A stretch of 64,000 nt of DNA from contig CAVOWL010000004.1 in NCBI GenBank assembly GCA_963700105.1, positions 1,579,722 to 1,643,721 of the forward strand. The letters run 5' to 3'. The position numbers and the translations under genes are program-made. The notes under the pieces are model-generated. The model saw only the letters and a list, made by a program, of their open reading frames with translations. It had not been told where the DNA came from and searched no databases. Positions 1 through 8,383 of the stretch are shown here, piece by piece; position 1 is the first letter of the stretch, and each line of letters begins with the position of its first letter. The DNA comes from CAVUWL01 sp963700105. GTDB lineage: Bacteria > Actinomycetota > Thermoleophilia > Solirubrobacterales > 70-9.

Positions 1-772
1 GACCGCGAACCTGGCTGCGGCGCTTGCCGCCGAAGGTCATCCCGCCGGCGCCCTGGACTGCGATGTATACGGATATTCGATACCCCGCATGCTCGGTGTT
101 CACAGTAAGCCCGAGGTCAACGCGGAGCGAAAGATCCTGCCGCTTGAGGCAAGCGGGGGAGTCAAGGTGATGTCGATCGGCTTCTTCGTCGAGGAGAACG
201 CGGCGGTCGTCTGGCGCGGGCCGATGCTCCATAAGGCAATCCAGCAGTTTCTCGAGGACGTGGCCTGGGGAGAGCTGGAGTACTTGCTGCTTGACCTCCC
301 GCCCGGCACGGGCGACGTTTCGATGACCCTCGCCCAGCTTTTGCCCCAGGCAAAGTTCGTGATCGTCACGACGCCGCAGCCGGCGGCTCAGTCGGTCGCC
401 CGGAGGGGAGCTGAGATGGCCGCCAAATTCGACCTTGAGCTACTTGGGGTGATCGAGAATATGTCGGGCTTCACCACTCCGGCTGGGGAGCGATTCACGA
501 TCTTTGGCGAGGGAGGGGGCGAGCAACTCGCGGACGAGCTCGACGTACCGTTACTCGCCAAGGTCCCCATCTCTGAGGCCCTGCGCGAGCACGCCGACAG
601 CGGCACCCCCCTCGTCACATCTGAGCCGGACTCACCGGCCTCCCAGGCGATCCGCCAGGCGGCGCGTGGCATCATCGCCGCAACCCCCCAGGAGCTGCCC
701 GTTCTACAGGCGGTCCCCGGACCCGCTTCAGCGCCGCCGCTAAGCGGCACCCCCCTCCCCGTAGTCAACTAG
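1..772 (+). CDS. mrp: Mrp/NBP35-family P-loop ATPase, C-terminal part (5' end outside window)
   Basis: The reading frame is open from base 2, so this is the 3' portion of a gene that begins before the window. Mrp/ApbC proteins are P-loop ATPases that carry and transfer Fe-S clusters. Visible family motifs are DVYGYSIPRMLG just after the missing Walker A region, the conserved MSIGFFV and VWRGPM segments, the Walker B-like LLLDLPPGTGD, TTPQPAAQSVARRG, and GVIENMSGF. The two cysteines (CxxC) that follow ENMS in many ApbC/Nbp35 proteins are absent: here TTPAGERFTIFGEGGG follows, which resembles actinobacterial Mrp forms as I recall them. Family assignment is firm; whether it carries a cluster is inference. 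Confidence 0.93.
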   Translation, partial: TANLAAALAAEGHPAGALDCDVYGYSIPRMLGVHSKPEVNAERKILPLEASGGVKVMSIGFFVEENAAVVWRGPMLHKAIQQFLEDVAWGELEYLLLDLPPGTGDVSMTLAQLLPQAKFVIVTTPQPAAQSVARRGAEMAAKFDLELLGVIENMSGFTTPAGERFTIFGEGGGEQLADELDVPLLAKVPISEALREHADSGTPLVTSEPDSPASQAIRQAARGIIAATPQELPVLQAVPGPASAPPLSGTPLPVVN

Positions 773-782
773 CGCTGAGGCT

Positions 783-803
783 GACCGCTCGGCGAGAGCG
801 GTC
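783..803 (+). terminator. Hairpin just downstream of mrp, possible terminator
   Basis: An 8-bp perfect stem (GACCGCTC/GAGCGGTC) with a 5-nt loop begins 10 bases after the mrp stop codon. There is no T-tract, so it is not a textbook intrinsic terminator. The position between convergent genes makes a terminator role plausible. Confidence 0.3.
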
Positions 804-1055
804 TGGCTCTACAAATGGCGACGCGCCCTGGCCCATGCGGCTGAGACGGATGATCCGGCGCAGCGGGATCCCGGCCTTAAAAAGACGTCGACCGATTTCG
901 GGTCGCGAAGCTGAAGAAATGAGTCTCGGCCCTCGCGGGTCCCGGTATTCCTCCAAACAGCCACCGGCAAGGAATTGACTCGGATCTCTGGGTCACAGAG
1001 ACCGCCCGGGCAGCGGCGAACCGCAGCTCAGCGAAACTCACCTTGGCCGACTTAC

Positions 1056-2267
1056 CTAGTGGTTGTTGGCCGCGAGCTTGACATATTCATACCAAGCCTT
1101 CTTTGGCTTGAAACCCGGTGCGAACAGGCCGGATCCCCCGCAGAAATTGCAGCTTTCATTCTGATCATTGACCGCAAACCAGTATGCCCGTTGGATCCGC
1201 CATTTGACCTGGTTTTTCTCAAGCACCTGATACGCGCCTCTCAGTTGCGCGGCCTGGCCGTTGGCGCCTTTGTCGAATGAGTCCGTCGCATTGGGCGGTT
1301 CTGAGCTCCACCCCATCTCGGTGATCCAGAGGGGCTTGGCGGCTTCGTTTCGCACTTTGAGTACTTCCCTTAGTTCTTCGATGTCGACTGCCATTTCCTG
1401 GTAGGTCGCCGAATAGGGATGCAGCGCGACGGCGGTGAAGTCATTGCCCAAGCCAGGAGTTTTTTCATACATCTGGGTGAGAAATTCTGTCGCGAAGTAT
1501 GCCTCGGGTGGCCTTCTCTTTTTGAAGTACGCTTCCGGGGGCCGGGAGAAGAGTCCGCCGAGGATGACTTTGGCTCCGGGGTCTACCGCTTTAATTGCGG
1601 CGGAGGAAATTTTGATCAGCTGCCCATATTCGGCAGGGTCTGGTTGTGCAACAAAGTATTTAAAATTCTCCTCATTCCAGACCTGCCAGCTTCGTATTGG
1701 CCGCGGCGTAAGCAACGGGTTTTCACTCCAGAAGGCACCGTTGGGCCCATACCGGGCCACCGCTTGTTCTAGAAACGCGGTCCAAGCGGCACCCCCGGCT
1801 CCCGCTATCGGGAGATGAGCGGGCGCCTTCACGGTGCGATCTGAACCCGGTACCCAAACCGAATGCACTGCCCAGGGCGGCGCTCCGACAACGAAGGGGA
1901 GCACTTCGATCCCGGCCGCGGTCGCACCTGCGACCAAAGCATCGACGCTCGACCAGTTCTCGACTCCGTTCCTTCGCGGCTGTACCGCGCTCCAGATAAT
2001 CGGAATTCGGATGCTTTCGACTCCACCCCGCTGAAGCCGCTCGAGCTGCCTCGCGGTTGGAGTTTCTTGCGGAACGACGCCCCAGAAACCGGGGGGAACC
2101 GCGGCTGCGGCAGGAGACGACAAAACGGCCCCCAAAATGGAGATGACCGCGGTGCAGATCGATAACTGAAGCGCGATTGAGGAGAGGAGACCATGGGAGC
2201 TACGCCGAGCTTCACCGATTCGGAGTCCAACCTTCGATTGCGAATCTCGCAGGTGGCGCGCTGGCAT
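1056..2267 (-). CDS. Secreted GH39-like glycoside hydrolase (clan GH-A, PslG-like)
   Basis: 403 residues. The N-terminus (about 1-56) is a long basic-hydrophobic signal peptide ending near AAAA-VPPGFWG. The body is a clan GH-A (beta/alpha)8 glycosidase: probable acid/base Glu199 in VWNEENF and nucleophile Glu317 in WITEMGWSSE. PslG-type GH39 enzymes cut or edit exopolysaccharide. The C-terminus carries a Cys pair in CNFCGGSGLF that is shared with the paralog at 13602-14726, suggesting a conserved disulfide or metal site. About residues 242-258 contain a 10-residue tandem duplication (RPPEAYF twice) missing from the paralog. It stands alone, converging on mrp. Substrate is unknown; a link to the rhamnose-containing polysaccharide encoded further along is inference. 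Confidence 0.85.
   Translation of the reverse strand: MPARHLRDSQSKVGLRIGEARRSSHGLLSSIALQLSICTAVISILGAVLSSPAAAAVPPGFWGVVPQETPTARQLERLQRGGVESIRIPIIWSAVQPRRNGVENWSSVDALVAGATAAGIEVLPFVVGAPPWAVHSVWVPGSDRTVKAPAHLPIAGAGGAAWTAFLEQAVARYGPNGAFWSENPLLTPRPIRSWQVWNEENFKYFVAQPDPAEYGQLIKISSAAIKAVDPGAKVILGGLFSRPPEAYFKKRRPPEAYFATEFLTQMYEKTPGLGNDFTAVALHPYSATYQEMAVDIEELREVLKVRNEAAKPLWITEMGWSSEPPNATDSFDKGANGQAAQLRGAYQVLEKNQVKWRIQRAYWFAVNDQNESCNFCGGSGLFAPGFKPKKAWYEYVKLAANNH
1494..1543. repeat. 30-bp in-frame tandem duplication inside the glycosidase gene
   Basis: Two copies starting at 1494 and 1524 match at 16 of the first 20 bases. They encode the repeated RPPEAYF segment on the minus strand. The frame is kept, so the protein gains about 10 residues in a surface-loop position between catalytic residues. 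Confidence 0.6.
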
Positions 2268-2743
2268 TACAGCGGCTTGCAGGCCGGGGTCGCCTGCTCC
2301 AAAGGAGGTCGCTTGGCAGAAATAGAGGACATTGAATGTTTACCGAGTCAGCGCGGGACATCTGTGCGCAAGGCGAACCCTGATCCATTGCGGTTTGAAT
2401 TGAAGATCCCACAACGATCGCAATCTCGCTCGCGCCTAGGGCGAGCCTAGACTAGTTGATCGCGTCGGTTCGCCAAATCGGCCTTGAGCCACGCCCCTTG
2501 CAGGCATGAGACCACATCTGGGCCGCTCTGGAGTTGGGTTATGGGAGCGCTAGCTCTGAAGTGTCACGGCGGCGGCGATTTCGAAGCAAGCTGTCGCTCT
2601 TGGGCACCGTTGCCCCGAGCTATTGGGGAAGACATTCCCAGCGGCGCTCACCGAAACATCGGTCCAGCACCGTGTTTAGTGCTTAACAGTTAGCCTTGCG
2701 ATCAGCTGATGTCCTCAAACCCGGCATGAACTAGGAGGAGTGA
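2268..2743. other. Gene-free divergent intergenic region
   Basis: About 476 bases between the divergent glycosidase and IPT/PASTA genes. I see no convincing protein, tRNA or strong terminator; a 6-bp stem at 2428-2446 is weak. Promoters for both flanking genes must lie here. The plus-strand gene has a clear AGGAGG at 2733-2738. Confidence 0.5.
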
Positions 2744-3787
2744 ATGACGCCTCGACTGCGACACCGAGCCCCTGCGATCAATCGCCAAAGTGGGCGCGGC
2801 TGGTCGCGCTGCCTTGCCGCCGCAGCACTCGCCGCCACAACTGGCGCCTGCGCACTCTTGGCGGCTTCGGCGCAGGCATCGACCGTCACCGTGGGAAGCG
2901 TTCTGCCGACCACCTTCACGTCGAAAAAGTTTGAACAGGTTGAGACCTTCTTCAACACGGCATTGCCGGAGAAGGGCGCCAACCTCATCTCCCCGGTGAG
3001 CGGTGCGATCGTGCGCTGGCGGGTCCAAGGCCTAAATGGCGGTCCCTACTACCTGCGGGTGCTTCGCCCGACCGGCACCGGCGCCTACACGGCAGCTGGC
3101 ACCAGCGGTGCTGCGACCCCAACCGGCAGCGGGCTTCAGACGTTTAGCGCGAACATGCCAATTGAAGCCGGCGACCTGATCGGAGTCGATCCCACCCACG
3201 CCACCGATGAAATCGGTGTCGCCTCGGTCCCCGGAGCCGGATACTCCTCCATCTTCCCTCCACCCTTCGATAACTCCACGGTGGCTCCCAGCGGTAGCGA
3301 ATCGGGGCAGGAGATCGAGCTCAGCGCCGAAGTCCAACCAGCCCCGCTGATCAGCTCGGTCAGCCCGACCTCGGGTTCGGTCGCCGGCGGCAGCACGGTG
3401 ATCATCACCGGGGCGAACTTCACATCGGCCAGCGCGGTCAAATTTGGTTCGGTACCTGCCTCCAGCTTCGCGGTGGAATCCGACACCAAAATCACCGCAG
3501 TCGCGCCGCCCAGCACGGTTCCAGGCGGAGTCGACCTGAGCGTGACAACCCTGGCAGGGAACAGCCCGACGGTGAGAGCCGATGAATTCACCTATACCGC
3601 CTGCGCTGTTCCAGCCTTAAGGGGCAAGAAGCTGCAACCCGCCAAGAGGATGGTGCTGAAGGCCAACTGCAAGCTCGGCTCGATCAAGGGATCAAAGAAC
3701 AGATCGGCCAAGGTAATCACGCAGAGCCCCAAACCAGGCTCGGTCCTGGCACCCGAAAGCAAAGTCAACTTCAAGCTGGGCAGGTAG
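2744..3787 (+). CDS. Secreted IPT/TIG and PASTA domain protein
   Basis: 347 residues. AGGAGG lies 5 bases before the ATG, which fixes the start. A Tat/Sec-like signal (basic to residue 23, hydrophobic 24-44, ending near SAQA-STV) indicates export. Residues about 50-195 form a beta-rich region I cannot name. Residues 201-285 are an IPT/TIG Ig-like domain (PLISSVSPTSGSVAGG, VIITGANF). Residues 287-346 look like one PASTA domain (CAVPALRGKKL, VITQSPKPGSVLAP). IPT/TIG-PASTA combinations are common in exported proteins of Thermoleophilia. No catalytic site is visible. A role in wall or surface binding is inference. Confidence 0.82.
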   Translation: MTPRLRHRAPAINRQSGRGWSRCLAAAALAATTGACALLAASAQASTVTVGSVLPTTFTSKKFEQVETFFNTALPEKGANLISPVSGAIVRWRVQGLNGGPYYLRVLRPTGTGAYTAAGTSGAATPTGSGLQTFSANMPIEAGDLIGVDPTHATDEIGVASVPGAGYSSIFPPPFDNSTVAPSGSESGQEIELSAEVQPAPLISSVSPTSGSVAGGSTVIITGANFTSASAVKFGSVPASSFAVESDTKITAVAPPSTVPGGVDLSVTTLAGNSPTVRADEFTYTACAVPALRGKKLQPAKRMVLKANCKLGSIKGSKNRSAKVITQSPKPGSVLAPESKVNFKLGR

Positions 3788-4117
3788 GGGCGAAGGCGAG
3801 CGGTTCGCAAAAACCCCTAATCCCAGCGGGCGCCTAATCGATAAAGCCGGCTCCGGTGCCGGGGAAGCGGCAAGTGAGCAGGTGCCAGCTCAACCAGGTC
3901 CCCCAGATCACCCCAATTCGTGCCACGGGTGAGGCGCCCAGCCGCCTCAGGGCTCTGCTCGACGCTCCGATCTTTGCTTTCGGTCCCGAGGATCGCCCTA
4001 GGACCCCTTCAATTAGGGGGTCGGCTTCGCCTTGCCGAGCTGGTGGCGTGGCGGTCTGCGCTCGTGATCCCTTATCGAGCTTGCCCTGAAGGAGCGCTGC
4101 GGTGGCAGCGATATCTC
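3788..4117. other. Gene-free region between convergent genes
   Basis: About 330 bases between the IPT/PASTA gene and fdxA. Directly after the stop, TAGGGG and CCCCTA (3785-3819) can pair around a smaller GCGAA/TTCGC stem, a possible but imperfect terminator. A 6-bp hairpin sits near 4097. I see no gene. Confidence 0.4.
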
Positions 4118-4390
4118 TCAGGCCGCGCTCTTGCTGTTGTAATAGTCGGCGTTGATCGGAGCGTATTTGGCCCACTCGGCCGGAAGCTGATCCTCGGCGA
4201 AACAGGCGTCAACCGGACAGGCCTCAACGCAGGCGTCGCAATCGATGCACTCATCGGGATCGATGTAGAGCATCTCGACCGAGTCGTAGTCGGGCTCATC
4301 CGGGGTCGGGTGAATGCAATCGACCGGACAGACCTCGACGCACGAGTTGTCCTTTTGTCCTATGCACGGCTCGGCGATGACGTATGTCAT
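4118..4390 (-). CDS. fdxA: 7Fe ferredoxin [3Fe-4S][4Fe-4S]
   Basis: 90 residues with two ferredoxin motifs. Cys9, Cys17 and Cys58 fit the [3Fe-4S] ligands; Cys21, Cys48, Cys51 and Cys54 fit the [4Fe-4S] ligands by comparison with Azotobacter FdI numbering; Cys25 and Cys63 are extra. The C-terminal tail after the second motif is typical of actinobacterial FdxA. It is a small soluble electron carrier. A Shine-Dalgarno (AGGAGAAG) lies a few bases before the ATG. It stands alone, divergent from the SDR gene at 4556. Confidence 0.93.
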   Translation of the reverse strand: MTYVIAEPCIGQKDNSCVEVCPVDCIHPTPDEPDYDSVEMLYIDPDECIDCDACVEACPVDACFAEDQLPAEWAKYAPINADYYNSKSAA

Positions 4391-4555
4391 TCGAGGCTTC
4401 TCCTAAGTCGTCTTTTCGGTGCCCTGCGGTGGCCGAAGCCCCCGCCAAGCGCGAGATCCCATTTTAGGGATCTGCAACGGCGCGCGGCGGCGCCGGACGG
4501 TCACTAGGGTTGGGAGCCGCGAAATGAAAGGCGCCAACCCCAGCCCTGATCCGCG

Positions 4556-5437
4556 ATGCTGCTTTTAACCGGGGCGTCAGGAAGCGTTGGGTCACGGCTT
4601 CTCCCACAGCTCCTTGAGAGCGGGGAAGACGTTCGTTGCCTGGTGCGCGAGCCCCGCCGCCTTGGTCCGCTTCGAGTCGACGTTCAGATCGCCCTGGGCG
4701 ATCTGGGCGAGTTGTCTGACCCCTATCTCCTGCGCCACGCCCTGCGTGGGGTCGACACGGTTATCCACCTTGCTGCGACCATTCGCGATCAGCCACCGCA
4801 TCGGATCGAGGAGCTAAATGGCCTGGCCAGCGTGCGCCTTCTGCAGGCAGCCGAGCACGGCGGAGTGCAGCGCTTTGTCTTTTTCAGCGCCCTCAACGCT
4901 GGGGCCGCGCAGCGAACACGCTTCTTTCGAGCCAAGTGGCTGGCCGAGCGCGCGGTTTGCTCCTCCCCTCTTCAAACGACGATCTTTGCTCCCTCGATTG
5001 TCTATGACCACTCCGACCCCTGGATAACCCTGCTGCGTCGCTTTTCATTCCTTCCGGTCCTTCCCGTATCGGGGTTCGGTCAAGCTCGATTTCAACCGAT
5101 CTGGGCAAAGGATGCGGCCCAATGCGTGATCAACGCGATCGATCAACCCCGGTCGCAATCGCGCTATGAGCTGGTCGGCCCTGAGACCCTGACCTATGAC
5201 CAGATGTCTGACCTGGTCAGCCGCATAGCCGGGCGCCCCCGCCCCCTCATCCACATCCCCCTTCCGCTGATTCGTTCCGGGCTGATCGCGATGCGCTCGG
5301 TTTTCGGCGAGCAGACCTTTGCAACCTGGGAGGAGGCGGAGCTGATGGAGGTATCAATGCTGAGCCGCCGCGGTAGTGCAGATGCGATGGCGCTTGGGGT
5401 GAGCCCGAGGGGCATGGAGGAGGTCCTCGCCGAATAA
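4556..5437 (+). CDS. Atypical SDR, NAD(P)-binding epimerase-like protein (NDUFA9/NmrA type)
   Basis: 293 residues. The N-terminal Rossmann motif TGASGSVGSRLL is followed by an LVREP loop typical of NADP-binding atypical SDRs and by VIHLAA. The classic YxxxK catalytic pair is not evident (the region reads FFSALNAGAAQRTRFFRAK), as in NDUFA9-like and NmrA-like members that bind cofactor without classical chemistry. Segment GFGQARFQPIWAKDAA is typical of the 'complex I NDUFA9 subunit family' group in actinobacteria. It stands alone. Substrate and role are unknown; quinone- or complex I-related activity is only a family-name association. Confidence 0.75.
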   Translation: MLLLTGASGSVGSRLLPQLLESGEDVRCLVREPRRLGPLRVDVQIALGDLGELSDPYLLRHALRGVDTVIHLAATIRDQPPHRIEELNGLASVRLLQAAEHGGVQRFVFFSALNAGAAQRTRFFRAKWLAERAVCSSPLQTTIFAPSIVYDHSDPWITLLRRFSFLPVLPVSGFGQARFQPIWAKDAAQCVINAIDQPRSQSRYELVGPETLTYDQMSDLVSRIAGRPRPLIHIPLPLIRSGLIAMRSVFGEQTFATWEEAELMEVSMLSRRGSADAMALGVSPRGMEEVLAE

Positions 5438-5516
5438 TCGGCGCCACGCTCGCGGCAGCGGAGCAACCCGAGCGATGCATGGAGTCAGCGAAGACGCTGG
5501 CCTCCCGAGGCTTTAG

Positions 5517-5556
5517 AACAAAAAAACGAGGGGCCCGGGTAAACCCGGGCCCCTCG
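5517..5556 (-). terminator. Rho-independent terminator of groEL
   Basis: A perfect GC-rich stem (CGAGGGGCCCGGGT with its complement at 5543-5556, tiny loop) is followed on the minus strand by TTTTTT then TGTT. It lies 44 bases after the groEL stop and is a classic intrinsic terminator for the groESL transcript. Confidence 0.92.
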
Positions 5557-5600
5557 AAGTCGATCGCCCCTTGGGCGAGTCAGACGCCTGGGCGGCGTCG

Positions 5601-7238
5601 CTACATCATGCCGCCCATATCGGGCATGCCGCCCGGCATCCCGCCGCCGGCGCCAGCCTCCTCGGGTGGCTCGGCGATGATCGCCTCTGTGACCAGGATG
5701 TTCTTGGCGATCGAGGCCGCATTTTGCAGCGCCGAGCGCGTCACCATCGTCGGATCGATGACACCGGCTTTGATCAGGTCACCGTAATCGCCGCTGGCGG
5801 CATCGAGACCTTCACCCGCCTTCAGGTCACGGACCTTATTGACCACAACTGAGCCCTCCAGCCCGGAGTTCTCAGCGATCTGGCGGACCGGCTCCTCCAA
5901 CGCACGGCGGATAATCCGTGCGCCCGTCTGCTCGTCTGGATCATCAAGCGCATCGGGATCCAGGCTTGCCTGGGCATTTAGCAGGGCGACCCCGCCACCG
6001 GGGACGACACCCTCCTCTAGAGCTGCCCGGGTCGCCTGCAGGGCATCCTCGACCCGATGCTTTTTCTCCTTCATCTCGGTCTCGGTCGCGGCGCCAACCT
6101 TGACCACCGCCACACCGCCGGCGAGCTTGGCGAGTCGCTCCTGGAGCTTCTCACGGTCGAAGTCGGAGTCGGTGTTCTCGATCTCCTGTTTGATCTGCTT
6201 GATCCGGCCCTTGATTCCCTCGGCCTCGCCTGCGCCATCGATGATCGTCGTGGTGTCCTTGGAGACGACGATGCGGCGAGCCTTGCCGAGCTGGGAGAGC
6301 TGGGTGTTCTCGAGTTTGAGACCCATCTCCTCGGTGATCACCTCTCCACCGGTGAGGATCGCGATGTCCTCAAGCATCCGCTTGCGGCGATCGCCGAAGC
6401 CCGGCGCCTTGACCGCAACGCCGGTGAAGGTGCCGCGCAGCTTGTTGACGACAAGCGTTGCCAGGCACTCACCCTCGACGTCCTCGGCGACGATCAGAAG
6501 CGGCTTGCCACCCTGCATCACCTGCTCCAAGACGGGCAGAATGTCGCGGACGGAGCCGATTTTCTGGTTTGCAATGAGGATGTAGGGGTCCTCCAATACC
6601 GCCTCCATGCGGTCTTGGTCGGTGACCATGTAGGGGGAGATGTAGCCCTTGTCGAACTGCATCCCCTCGGTGAACTCCAACTCCATTCCGAAGGTCTGCC
6701 CCTCCTCGACGTTGACAACGCCGTCTTTGCCGACTTTCTCGATCGCGTCGGCGATCACGTTCCCGATCTCATCATCGGCAGCCGAGATAGCCGCGACGCG
6801 GGCGATTTGATCCTTGCCAGCGACCTCTTTTGACTGCTTCTCTCGAAGGTTGTCGACAACCTCGTCGACGGCCTTCTCGATTCCACGGCGCAGGGCCAGT
6901 GGGTTGGCTCCGGCAGCGACGTTTTTGAGTCCCTGCCGGACGATGATCTGGGCCAACAGGGTTGCCGTGGTGGTGCCATCTCCAGCGACGTCATTGGTTG
7001 CCGTGGCGACCTCGCGCACGAGCTGGGCGCCCTGGTTCTCAAAGACGTCCTCGACCTCGATCTCGCGGGCAATCGTGACACCGTCGTTGGTGATAGTGGG
7101 CGCGCCGAACTTTTTATCGAGCACGACATAGCGCCCCTTCGGGCCGAGGGTGACCTTGACTGCATTGGCGACTGCGTCGACGCCAGCCTGCAGGGCCCCC
7201 CTTGCCTCCTCGCTGTACTTCAGCTCCTTGTGAGCCAT
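5601..7238 (-). CDS. groEL: Chaperonin GroEL (60 kDa)
   Basis: 545 residues, normal length. Family signatures include KFGAPTITNDGVTIAREIE, ATP-binding GDGTTTATLLAQ, and the C-terminal Gly-Met tail (GGMPGGMPDMGGMM). It forms the ATP-driven double-ring folding chamber with GroES. It follows groES with about 44 bases between them, has SD AAGGAGG upstream of its ATG, and is transcribed with groES from a promoter bearing a CIRCE operator. A strong terminator lies downstream. Confidence 0.98.
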   Translation of the reverse strand: MAHKELKYSEEARGALQAGVDAVANAVKVTLGPKGRYVVLDKKFGAPTITNDGVTIAREIEVEDVFENQGAQLVREVATATNDVAGDGTTTATLLAQIIVRQGLKNVAAGANPLALRRGIEKAVDEVVDNLREKQSKEVAGKDQIARVAAISAADDEIGNVIADAIEKVGKDGVVNVEEGQTFGMELEFTEGMQFDKGYISPYMVTDQDRMEAVLEDPYILIANQKIGSVRDILPVLEQVMQGGKPLLIVAEDVEGECLATLVVNKLRGTFTGVAVKAPGFGDRRKRMLEDIAILTGGEVITEEMGLKLENTQLSQLGKARRIVVSKDTTTIIDGAGEAEGIKGRIKQIKQEIENTDSDFDREKLQERLAKLAGGVAVVKVGAATETEMKEKKHRVEDALQATRAALEEGVVPGGGVALLNAQASLDPDALDDPDEQTGARIIRRALEEPVRQIAENSGLEGSVVVNKVRDLKAGEGLDAASGDYGDLIKAGVIDPTMVTRSALQNAASIAKNILVTEAIIAEPPEEAGAGGGMPGGMPDMGGMM

Positions 7239-7282
7239 CTGATTTCAGTCCTCCTTGGTTCTTCTAAGTCCTATTGATCGGG

Positions 7283-7570
7283 TTAGCCGAGCTTGGCGAG
7301 AACATCGGACTCGCGCAACACGAGCAAGTCCTCATCCTCGACCGTGACCTCGGTCCCCCCATATTTGGAGTAGAGGACCTCGTCCCCCTCCGAAACATCG
7401 AGCGGGCGGCGGCTGCCGTCCTCGTTAATCGCGCCGTCGCCAACTGCGACGACCTTGCCCTTCTGTGGCTTCTCTTTCGCCGTGTCGGGGAGGACGATGC
7501 CGCTTGCGGTCGTCTCCTCCTCATCAATCGGCTTGACGACTAGCCGGTCCCCGAGGGGCTTCAGCTTCAT
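7283..7570 (-). CDS. groES: Co-chaperonin GroES (10 kDa)
   Basis: 95 residues from MKLKPLGDRLVVKP, the standard GroES start. A longer frame to 7660 is rejected because it would run into the CIRCE operator and lacks homology. GGAGG sits just before the chosen ATG. The mobile loop (EETTASGIVLPD) and the roof strands are intact. It caps GroEL and is the first gene of the groESL operon. Confidence 0.97.
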   Translation of the reverse strand: MKLKPLGDRLVVKPIDEEETTASGIVLPDTAKEKPQKGKVVAVGDGAINEDGSRRPLDVSEGDEVLYSKYGGTEVTVEDEDLLVLRESDVLAKLG

Positions 7571-7653
7571 CCGTGAACCTCCGTTATCGGTCGGTAACTG
7601 GTGGAAAGGTCGGAACTCGCGCTTGAATGCCGCTGGGGACTTCAGAGGCGCAT

Positions 7654-7680
7654 TTGGCACTCTACAGGTCCGAGTGCCAA
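7654..7680 (-). promoter_or_regulatory. CIRCE operator (HrcA binding site)
   Basis: TTGGCACTC-N9-GAGTGCCAA is a perfect 9-bp inverted repeat with 9-nt spacer, two symmetric changes from the consensus TTAGCACTC-N9-GAGTGCTAA. It lies in the groES 5' leader immediately after the promoter. It predicts repression by HrcA and heat induction. hrcA itself is not in the window. Confidence 0.92.
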
Positions 7681-7687
7681 GAAGCCA

Positions 7688-7715
7688 AAGATAGCGCAGT
7701 TGCTAGCTCGGTCAA
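7688..7715 (-). promoter_or_regulatory. Sigma-70-type promoter of groESL
   Basis: On the minus strand a -35 TTGACC (7715-7710) and -10 TATCTT (7693-7688) are separated by 16 bases. The expected start of transcription falls at about the first base of the CIRCE element, the usual arrangement for HrcA control. Confidence 0.7.
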
Positions 7716-7932
7716 GTGAATACGTCGTGAAATTGTTGGCGGGCGGCGCTGGGTGCTGATGATGTTCTGAGGGCCGCCGCCGCGCACCGGCCGATCCTAG
7801 CCCGACCGCTGCCCGCTGCCTCAACGGGCGCGCTCGATCGTCGCGATCGCTTCCCCGATCGGCGTGGAGGCGCTCCAAACCCCGAAGGGGTGCGGCTAAC
7901 CCGCCACCGCTCGCTGAAACTCGTCGAAGCGA

Positions 7933-8337
7933 TCAGTTGTGATGAGGCGTCTCGCCGTTGCCAAAATGAGCACCGGGAGGCTCGACTATCTGAGAGAAGC
8001 GGATCACGGTGACCATGTCCTCATCTGTGATTGACCGACCGTAGATCTGCTCGAGGAAGTTTGCGGTCTCCTCGAGCCGCCGGAACTCCGGGTTGTCGTG
8101 CTCGATATCGCGCGGTGAGAGGTCTCCGACTCGCTTCAGCTCGACGTCATCGATCACCGCGGTGAAAATCTTCTCGCGCGGGCTGTGGCGAAAACCGACC
8201 GTGACCCAGACGACCTGGCCGCGCTCGTACTTGTTGGTCTTATCTCCAAGCCGAATCGTCGCGGTCTTGCGACCTCGCTTGAGCTGGTCGACAAAGATCG
8301 CCGAATAGAAGTTCAGTACGTAGATTCCGCCCCGCAT
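7933..8337 (-). CDS. ASCH-domain (PUA-like) protein
   Basis: 134 residues. Residues 18-45 (GRKTATIRLGDK, YERGQVVWVTVG) match the ASCH fold, a PUA-like beta-barrel that binds RNA or nucleotides. Residues 50-110 continue with IFTAVIDDVELKRVGDLS and end in DEDMVTVIRFS. No enzymatic residues are certain. It lies upstream of groES in the same direction but is separated by the groESL promoter region. Function is unknown beyond probable RNA binding. Confidence 0.75.
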   Translation of the reverse strand: MRGGIYVLNFYSAIFVDQLKRGRKTATIRLGDKTNKYERGQVVWVTVGFRHSPREKIFTAVIDDVELKRVGDLSPRDIEHDNPEFRRLEETANFLEQIYGRSITDEDMVTVIRFSQIVEPPGAHFGNGETPHHN

Positions 8338-8383
8338 GGCGAGCGAGAGTACCCGAAGCGGCTTCGGGGCCGCCGCGATCGAC

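Noticed and set aside
6057..6833. Long plus-strand frame antisense to groEL
   Set aside because: A codon-bias shadow of groEL, with no homology or ribosome site.
7571..7660. 30-residue N-terminal extension of GroES
   Set aside because: It would read into the CIRCE operator, and the standard GroES start at 7570 has a good GGAGG.
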